From contig JAFUQY010000195.1 of NCBI GenBank assembly GCA_017472105.1, positions 1 through 10,912 of the forward strand: a stretch of DNA of 10,912 nucleotides, in the 5' to 3' direction. Every line of letters starts with the position of its first letter. The stretch's first letter is position 1. Both the position numbers and the translations under genes were made by a program. This document shows, one piece after another, positions 6,249-10,912 of this stretch. The notes under the pieces are model-generated. The model did not search any database, was not told the DNA's origin, and saw only the letters and a list, made by a program, of their open reading frames with translations. Origin of the DNA: Clostridia bacterium. GTDB taxonomy: Bacteria > Bacillota_A > Clostridia > Oscillospirales > CAG-272.

Positions 6249-6372
6249 AAGTACAATGGGGTAGAATGGATTTCATGTTATCATTTTATCTTATTACCGG
6301 CAGATACCCAAAAAGCTATATCAAAAAAGCAAATAAACTATAGCTAATTTATTATACTTTTATGGAGGATAT
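6249..6372 (+). other. Leader of the decarboxylase operon, with a short inverted repeat
   Basis: This is a very AT-rich, non-coding stretch upstream of the carboxyltransferase. The arms AGCTATA (6314-6320) and TATAGCT (6339-6345) are perfect complements around an 18-nt A-rich loop. GGAGG (6364-6368) is the ribosome binding site. I recognise no riboswitch consensus. The inverted repeat could be an operator or simply AT-rich chance. Confidence 0.4.
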
Positions 6373-7857
6373 ATGGCAAAGACAATGATTGGCAGCGGAT
6401 CGCGGAACAATGATGTACCCAAGACCGCTGCGGCATTCCGCGAACTGCTCATGAAGAATGAGAAGTCCGGAAAAGACGGCGTGATGACCGCCAGAGAACG
6501 GATTACCGCACTGTTCGACGAAGGTACCTTCACCGAAACCGGCGCTTACACCATGCGTCGGATCAGCGAATTTGACGGAGAAACTCCGGACGAACTGGAA
6601 AGCGTGATCACCGGCTACGGTTCCGTGAACGGCTGTCTGGTTTATGCATTCGCACAGGATATGAACAGAACCAAGGGTTCCGTCAGCGAAGCGGCTGCAA
6701 AGAAAATCTGCGCATCCTACAAGCTCGCTGTGGAAAACGGCTGTCCCATCGTCGGCATTTTCGACAGCGCAGGCGCATACCTTCCCGAAGGCGTACGTTC
6801 CCTCGCAGGATATGCATCCGTCATGAAGGCTGCAGCATCCGCTTCCGGCATTATTCCCCAGATTGCAATCGTTCCCGGTGTTGCACAGGGCGCGGCTGCT
6901 GTGATCGCATCCATGTTTGATTTCGTGATTGCGACCGAAAACTCCAGAATCAGCATCAACCCTCCCTTCGTTGTCGGCGGCGGCGAAACCAGCGATTCCG
7001 TGGAATCCGGCGTTGTTTCCCTGACCGCAAAGACCGACGCGGAAGCTCTCGGCGCAGCACGCATGCTTCTCTCCTACCTGCCCTCCAACAATGAAGAAGG
7101 CGGCGTGGAAGTTCTCACCAATGACGAAGTCAACCGTCTTGTGGATACCTCCGCATATGCTTCCGGCGACATGAAGGCTCTCATCGCTGCATTCGCAGAT
7201 GACGCGGCTTACATCGAGCTCGGCGGCGAATACGCAAAGTCCGTTACCACCGGTCTTGTATCCCTCTGCGGCACTGTCTGCGGTATCGTAGGCACCAACC
7301 ACGCGGAAGAAGAAGGCCGTCTCACCTCCAAGGCAGCACGCAAGGCAGCGAAGTTCATCAGCTTCTGCGACTGCTTCGGTATTCCCGTAATCACTCTCGT
7401 TGACTCCGAAGGCTTCGCAGTCTGCGGCGACGAAGAAAAGAATCCTTACAGCGCGGAAATCGGCCGTCTTGCAGGCGCATACGCTCAGGCAAAGGTTCCG
7501 CTCGTTACCCTCGTTTCCGGTGCCGCTTACGGTTCCGTATTCTCCGTTCTCGGCTCCAAGGCGATCGGTGCAGACATCGTATTCGCGCTTGACACCGCCA
7601 AGATTTCTCCCATGAACGCAAAATCCGCGGTTGCTCTTCTCTGGAACGATCAGATTTCTAAGGATATGAGCAGAGAAGACCTCGAAGCAAAGTGGAACGA
7701 AACCGAAGCAAACGTCCTCAATGCCGCACGTGCGGGTGAAGTGGACGATATCATCGAATCCGCAGAAGTACGTCAGAGACTCGCATCCGCTGTCATGATG
7801 CTCTCCGCAAAGGCAGCATCCGCACCGAAGAGACGTCACGCCAACCTTCCTCTTTAA
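6373..7857 (+). CDS. Acyl-CoA carboxylase-type carboxyltransferase (MmdA/12S-like, divergent)
   Basis: This 494-residue protein has two crotonase-like halves, as in methylmalonyl-CoA decarboxylase alpha, propionyl-CoA carboxylase beta and transcarboxylase 12S. Such enzymes move a carboxyl group between an acyl-CoA and biotin. Visible family marks are MTARERITALFDEGTF (38-53), VITGYGSVNG (78-87), VYAFAQD (90-96), IVGIFDSAGAYLPEGV (126-141), LLSYLPSNN (232-240), KAAKFISFCDCFGIPVITLV (324-343) and the C-terminal KRRHANLPL. The length is slightly below the usual 510 or so. Motifs that are usually glycine-rich are altered: SGAAYGSVF (382-390) where KAYGGAY is typical, and ISPMNAKSAVALLW (411-424) where AVMGAEGAV is typical. 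The acyl-CoA substrate is therefore uncertain, although the operon context points to a sodium-pumping decarboxylase. It is the first gene of the operon, 15 bp before the OadG-like gene, with strongly biased codons (GAA, CTC, CGT) suggesting high expression. Confidence 0.85.
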   Translation: MAKTMIGSGSRNNDVPKTAAAFRELLMKNEKSGKDGVMTARERITALFDEGTFTETGAYTMRRISEFDGETPDELESVITGYGSVNGCLVYAFAQDMNRTKGSVSEAAAKKICASYKLAVENGCPIVGIFDSAGAYLPEGVRSLAGYASVMKAAASASGIIPQIAIVPGVAQGAAAVIASMFDFVIATENSRISINPPFVVGGGETSDSVESGVVSLTAKTDAEALGAARMLLSYLPSNNEEGGVEVLTNDEVNRLVDTSAYASGDMKALIAAFADDAAYIELGGEYAKSVTTGLVSLCGTVCGIVGTNHAEEEGRLTSKAARKAAKFISFCDCFGIPVITLVDSEGFAVCGDEEKNPYSAEIGRLAGAYAQAKVPLVTLVSGAAYGSVFSVLGSKAIGADIVFALDTAKISPMNAKSAVALLWNDQISKDMSREDLEAKWNETEANVLNAARAGEVDDIIESAEVRQRLASAVMMLSAKAASAPKRRHANLPL

Positions 7858-7872
7858 TCAAAGGAGGACCAT

Positions 7873-8286
7873 ATGACTTACTTACCTTTATTCCTTACCG
7901 CAAACGGTCTGGATCTTACCGAAAAGCTGGCTCTGTCCGGTGAAATGCTCCTCAAGGGCATGGGCACGGTGTTCCTGGTTCTCGCAATCCTCTGGGGCAT
8001 CATCGCTCTCTTCAGTGTGTTCGCAGGAACCGCCGAAAAGAAGCCCGCTCCCGAAAAGAAGCCTGCCGCTCCCGCAAAGAAGGCAGAACCCAAGCCCGAA
8101 GCGAAGCCCGCTCCCGCAGCAGCACCCGCACCCGCTCAGACAGATGACGGCGCACTGATCGCTGCAATCACCGCGGCAATCGAAGCGTACCGTGCGGAAG
8201 AAGGTCTCTCCGGCCTGCCTTACCGCGTTGTTTCCTTCAAGCGCAAGTCCGGCAAGAAGAGCTGGACCGGCACAAGCGAAGACTGA
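7873..8286 (+). CDS. OadG-like small membrane subunit (delta/gamma) of a sodium-pump decarboxylase
   Basis: This 137-residue protein has one membrane helix at about 25-50 (MLLKGMGTVFLVLAILWGII, then ALFSVF). It is followed by a Lys/Ala/Pro-rich linker (about 54-88) and a short C-terminal helix (DGALIAAITAAIEAYRAEE, 92-110). The tail YRVVSFKRKSGKKSW (117-131) is characteristic of the OadG family. In known pumps this subunit holds the carboxyltransferase and biotin carrier onto the membrane beta subunit. AAGGAGG (7861-7867) precedes the ATG. The gene lies 15 bp after the carboxyltransferase and 39 bp before the biotin carrier gene. Sequence identity in this family is low, so the call rests on topology, tail and context together. 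Confidence 0.85.
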   Translation: MTYLPLFLTANGLDLTEKLALSGEMLLKGMGTVFLVLAILWGIIALFSVFAGTAEKKPAPEKKPAAPAKKAEPKPEAKPAPAAAPAPAQTDDGALIAAITAAIEAYRAEEGLSGLPYRVVSFKRKSGKKSWTGTSED

Positions 8287-8315
8287 TTTCCCGATTCTAC
8301 TATATAAATAATTGT

Positions 8316-8320
8316 GGAGG
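8316..8320 (+). promoter_or_regulatory. Ribosome binding site that decides the biotin carrier start
   Basis: GGAGG overlaps the upstream in-frame GTG codon (8314-8316) and stands 5 nt before ATG 8326. This rules out the four-residue N-terminal extension. Confidence 0.8.
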
Positions 8321-8325
8321 CACAA

Positions 8326-8757
8326 ATGAAAAAGTATAACGTAACCGTAAACGGTGTAACATATGAAGTTCTCGTTGAAGAAGCCGGTGCTGTATCCGCT
8401 CCCGTGGCAGCAGCTCCCGTTGCAGCGGCTCCCGCTCCCGTTCAGGCTCCCGCAGCGGCACCCGCACCTGCAGCAGCACCCGCTCACGCAGCAGCACCAG
8501 CAGCAGAACCCGCAGCATCACCAGCTCCCTCCGGCGCAGCAGGCTCCATCAAGGTAACCGCTCCCATGCCCGGCACCATTCTCAAGCTCAGCGTCAAGGT
8601 CGGCGACACCATCAACTCCGGCGATCTCGTATGCATCCTCGAAGCAATGAAGATGGAAAACGAAATCTTCGCTGCTGAAGGCGGCACCGTCAAGTCCATC
8701 GAAGCTGCTCAGGGCGCAAGCGTAAACTCCGGCGACGTCATCATCACCCTCGGTTAA
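8326..8757 (+). CDS. Biotin carboxyl carrier protein of the decarboxylase complex
   Basis: This 143-residue protein has the biotinyl domain at its C-terminus. ILEAMKMENEI (104-114) places the biotinylated lysine at K109, and PMPGTI (80-85) opens the domain. The N-terminus (MKKYNVTVNGVTYEVLVEEA) is the usual short strand region of the MmdC/GcdC/1.3S group. Between them is a long, flexible Ala/Pro linker (about 23-68), which lets biotin swing between active sites. An in-frame GTG at 8314 is overlapped by the ribosome binding site GGAGG (8316-8320), so ATG 8326 is the start. As a carrier it should take a carboxyl group from the carboxyltransferases and deliver it to the beta subunit encoded next. 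Confidence 0.94.
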   Translation: MKKYNVTVNGVTYEVLVEEAGAVSAPVAAAPVAAAPAPVQAPAAAPAPAAAPAHAAAPAAEPAASPAPSGAAGSIKVTAPMPGTILKLSVKVGDTINSGDLVCILEAMKMENEIFAAEGGTVKSIEAAQGASVNSGDVIITLG

Positions 8758-8768
8758 TTCACACCTGA

Positions 8769-8795
8769 AATATTCATCTGATTTACCAGAATATT
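8769..8795 (+). other. Intercistronic hairpin just upstream of the beta-subunit ribosome binding site
   Basis: AATATTC (8769-8775) and GAATATT (8789-8795) are perfect complements. A variant pairing extends to nine pairs with a 3-nt bulge. The right arm ends directly before AAGGAG (8796-8801). There is no following T-tract, so it is not a standard terminator. It could influence mRNA stability or subunit stoichiometry. Confidence 0.4.
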
Positions 8796-8801
8796 AAGGA
8801 G
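8796..8801 (+). promoter_or_regulatory. Ribosome binding site that decides the beta-subunit start
   Basis: AAGGAG ends on the G of the in-frame GTG at 8801 and lies 8 nt before ATG 8810. The shorter start is therefore much better supported than the GTG. Confidence 0.8.
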
Positions 8802-8809
8802 TGAATGGA

Positions 8810-9997
8810 ATGGCTGCATTCTTTACATCATTATATAACACCACAGGGCTTCCGATCCTTTTTGCCGATCCGATTCTCCTTGTGAAGACCCTTGCGATGT
8901 ACGTGATTATCGGCGCGCTGTTCTATCTTGCCATCGTCCGCAAGTTTGAACCCCTGCTCCTTCTTCCCATCGCATTCGGTATGCTTCTCGCAAATCTTCC
9001 CGGCGCAAACCTGTTTCATATGGAGCTCTTCATCAATGAATCGGGTGCGCCCATCAATCTTCAGCAAATCGTTGAACAGGGCAACCTGATTGACTTCCTC
9101 TATCTCGGCGTCAAGCTCGGTATCTACCCGTCCCTGATCTTCATGGGCGTAGGTGCCATGACTGACTTCTCCGCGCTGATTGCAAACCCGAAGTCCCTGA
9201 TGATGGGTGCGGCTGCTCAGCTCGGCGTATTCGTTGCCTTCATCGGCGCGCTCTTCCTCGGATTCACTCCCGAACAGGCTGCTTCCATCGGTATCATCGG
9301 CGGCGCTGACGGTCCTACGGCGATTCTCGTCACCAAGACCCTCGCTCCCGAACTCCTCGGTGCTATCGCAATCGCGGCGTACAGCTACATGGCTCTGATC
9401 CCGATCATCCAGCCCCCGTTCATGAAGCTCCTCACCACCAAGCAGGAACGTGCCATCGTGATGACCAACCTCAGACCCGTTTCCCAGAAGGAAAAGGTGC
9501 TCTTCCCGATCATCGTTACCGTGGTTGTCAGCATCATCGTTCCGGACGCGGCTCCGCTGGTCGGCTTCCTCATGCTCGGTAACCTTCTCAACGTCAGCGG
9601 CGTAACCGACCGTCTCTCCAAGACCGCGCAGAACGAGCTGATGAACATCGTTACCATCTTCCTCGGCGTATCCGTCGGTGCTACCGCGAATGCCGACAAC
9701 TTCCTCGCACTCAGCACCATCAAGATCATTATCCTCGGTCTCACCGCGTTCTGCATCTCCACTATCGGCGGTCTGCTCGGCGGTAAGATCATGTGCTGGC
9801 TCACCAAGGGCAAGATCAATCCTCTCATCGGCTCCGCAGGTGTATCCGCTGTTCCCATGGCGGCACGTGTTGCTCAGGTAGTCGGTCAGAAGGAAAACCC
9901 CGCAAACTTCCTTCTCATGCACGCAATGGGTCCCAATGTAGCCGGTGTTATCGGTTCCGCCGTTGCGGCAGGCGTATTCCTCTCCTACTTCGCGTAA
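8810..9997 (+). CDS. oadB: Sodium-translocating decarboxylase beta subunit (OadB/MmdB/GcdB family)
   Basis: This 395-residue integral membrane protein decarboxylates carboxybiotin and exports sodium ions. The near-invariant signatures are present: IGIIGGADGPTAILVTKTL (160-178) with the ion-binding Asp at D167, AYSYMALIPIIQPP (190-203), the NADNF region (294-298), LIGSAGVSAVPMAARVAQVV (339-358) and HAMGPNVAGVIGSAVAAG (371-388). About nine to eleven hydrophobic segments are visible. A polar insertion at about 74-92 separates the first two helices from the next (LYLGVKLGIYPSLIFMGVGA). Length and motifs match the family fully, but the sequence does not tell which substrate feeds it. The symbol is chosen because an OadA-like gene follows 42 bp downstream. 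Confidence 0.94.
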   Translation: MAAFFTSLYNTTGLPILFADPILLVKTLAMYVIIGALFYLAIVRKFEPLLLLPIAFGMLLANLPGANLFHMELFINESGAPINLQQIVEQGNLIDFLYLGVKLGIYPSLIFMGVGAMTDFSALIANPKSLMMGAAAQLGVFVAFIGALFLGFTPEQAASIGIIGGADGPTAILVTKTLAPELLGAIAIAAYSYMALIPIIQPPFMKLLTTKQERAIVMTNLRPVSQKEKVLFPIIVTVVVSIIVPDAAPLVGFLMLGNLLNVSGVTDRLSKTAQNELMNIVTIFLGVSVGATANADNFLALSTIKIIILGLTAFCISTIGGLLGGKIMCWLTKGKINPLIGSAGVSAVPMAARVAQVVGQKENPANFLLMHAMGPNVAGVIGSAVAAGVFLSYFA

Positions 9998-10039
9998 ACG
10001 GGAATACATATCAATATTACGAAAGGAATCTTATCATAT

Positions 10040-10912
10040 ATGGCTAAAGTAAAAATTACGGAAACCGTGCTCCGTGACGCCCATCAGTCCCTGATCGCTA
10101 CCAGAATGACCACCGAAGAAATGCTTCCCATTCTGGAAGAAATGGACAAGATCGGCTATCACTCCCTCGAAGCATGGGGCGGCGCTACCTTTGACTCCTG
10201 CATGCGCTTCCTCAACGAAGACCCGTGGGACAGACTCCGCAAGAGCCGCGCGGCTGCAAAGAACACCAAGCTCCAGATGCTGTTCCGCGGTCAGAACATC
10301 CTCGGCTACCGTCACTACGCGGACGACGTTGTTGAATACTTCGTTCAGAAGTCCATCGCAAACGGTATCGATATCCTGAGAATCTTCGACGCGCTCAACG
10401 ACGCAAGAAATCTCAAGACCGCAATCACCGCTACCAAAAAGGAAGGCGGTCACGTTCAGGCTGCGATTTCCTACACCATCAGCCCCGTTCACTCTTCCGA
10501 ATCCCTCGCAGAATACGCGAAGCAGCTGGAAGAAATGGGCGCGGACTCCATCTGCATCAAGGACATGTCCGGTCTTCTGACTCCTTACACCGCCTATGAT
10601 CTTGTCAAGGCGATCAAGAGCGAAATCAAGATTCCCGTACAGCTCCACACCCACTACACCACCGGTCTCGCTTCCATGACCATCCTCAAGGCGATTGAAG
10701 CGGGCGTTGACATCGTTGACACCGCAATCTCCCCGATGGCTATGGGTACTTCCCAGGCGCCGACCGAAGCAATCGTTGCAACCCTTCAGGGCACCGAATA
10801 CGACACCGGTCTCGATCTTGCTCAGCTCGACAAGGTCTGCAAGTATTTCACTCCCAGACGTGACGAATACCTGTCCTCCGGTCTGCTCGATCCCAAGGTG
10901 CTCAAGGTTGAC
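10040..10912 (+). CDS. oadA: OadA/5S-type carboxyltransferase alpha subunit (partial, C-terminus beyond window)
   Basis: The N-terminal 291 residues of the oxaloacetate decarboxylase alpha / transcarboxylase 5S / pyruvate carboxylase CT-domain family are visible. The TIM barrel starts with ETVLRDAHQSLIATRM (8-23), where D13 is a metal ligand. Further marks are EAWGGATFDSCMRFL (44-58), RGQNILGYRHYADD (83-96), LRIFDALND (113-121), CIKDMSGLLTPY (172-183) with the lysine K174 that is carbamylated in characterised relatives, and QLHTHYTTGL (201-210) with metal ligands H203 and H205. It exchanges a carboxyl group between oxaloacetate/pyruvate and biotin. Because a separate biotin carrier is encoded upstream, the full protein may be the short form lacking a biotinyl domain; this cannot be seen here. 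AAAGGA lies about 12 nt before ATG 10040, a slightly long spacing. Confidence 0.93.
   Translation, partial: MAKVKITETVLRDAHQSLIATRMTTEEMLPILEEMDKIGYHSLEAWGGATFDSCMRFLNEDPWDRLRKSRAAAKNTKLQMLFRGQNILGYRHYADDVVEYFVQKSIANGIDILRIFDALNDARNLKTAITATKKEGGHVQAAISYTISPVHSSESLAEYAKQLEEMGADSICIKDMSGLLTPYTAYDLVKAIKSEIKIPVQLHTHYTTGLASMTILKAIEAGVDIVDTAISPMAMGTSQAPTEAIVATLQGTEYDTGLDLAQLDKVCKYFTPRRDEYLSSGLLDPKVLKVD

Noticed and set aside
6249..6372. A known riboswitch in the operon leader
   Set aside because: I looked for conserved cores of common riboswitches and for a terminator/antiterminator pair and found none.
6352..7839. A 495-codon minus-strand frame opposite the carboxyltransferase
   Set aside because: The plus-strand gene has clear family motifs. 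The antisense product is unusually rich in Cys and Gly and resembles nothing, as expected from the complement of GNN-type codons.
8395..8540. Repetitive GCA/GCT/CCC-rich stretch that looks like a tandem repeat
   Set aside because: It is the coding sequence of the Ala/Pro linker of the biotin carrier. No fixed repeat unit or spacer pattern exists, so it is neither a CRISPR nor a separate DNA repeat.
8831..10009. A 392-codon minus-strand frame opposite the beta subunit
   Set aside because: The plus strand encodes an unmistakable OadB-family protein. The antisense product is a highly charged Asp/Glu/Gly-rich sequence typical of the reverse reading of a membrane protein.

Overview
The window looks like chromosomal DNA from an anaerobic Firmicute, most likely a gut-type Clostridia. 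The signs are strong Shine-Dalgarno sites (AGGAGG-like), sigma-A promoters with 17-bp spacers, a BlaI-type repressor, an XpaC-like membrane protein, and a biotin-dependent sodium-pump decarboxylase operon. I cannot name a genus. I see no mobile element, CRISPR array, tRNA or rRNA.

Left part (1-3077). A minus-strand unit encodes a ROK-family regulator followed by class I mannose-6-phosphate isomerase (manA, cut by the window start), driven by a consensus sigma-A promoter. Facing away from it, a second consensus promoter drives a BlaI/MecI-type repressor. That repressor is coupled to an uncharacterised protein which I read as PD-(D/E)XK-nuclease-like with a C-terminal winged helix. No BlaR1-type sensor is present.

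Middle (3078-6372). A plus-strand unit holds a sugar-phosphate isomerase/epimerase-like TIM barrel and a membrane-anchored XpaC-family protein, and ends in a strong hairpin terminator. A convergent amidohydrolase lies on the minus strand. Between it and the next operon is an AT-rich divergent intergenic region with one reasonable promoter.

Right part (6373-10912, running off the end). A five-gene operon encodes a carboxyltransferase of the acyl-CoA carboxylase beta/12S type, an OadG-like small membrane subunit, a biotin carrier protein with a long Ala/Pro linker, the sodium-translocating beta subunit (OadB/MmdB/GcdB family), and a 5S/OadA-type carboxyltransferase (truncated by the window end). 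No biotin carboxylase is seen. The natural reading is ATP-independent transfer of a carboxyl group to biotin, followed by decarboxylation at the membrane with sodium export. Two different carboxyltransferases appear to share one biotin carrier and one pump. This layout combines the parts of a transcarboxylase (12S + 5S + 1.3S) with a sodium pump, and the 12S-like member is visibly divergent in its C-terminal half. This operon and the BlaI/nuclease-like pair are the most interesting parts of the window.

Several likely starts differ from the longest ORFs because the Shine-Dalgarno site lies inside the extended reading frame: a TTG start at 3975, and ATG starts at 6125 (minus), 8326 and 8810.
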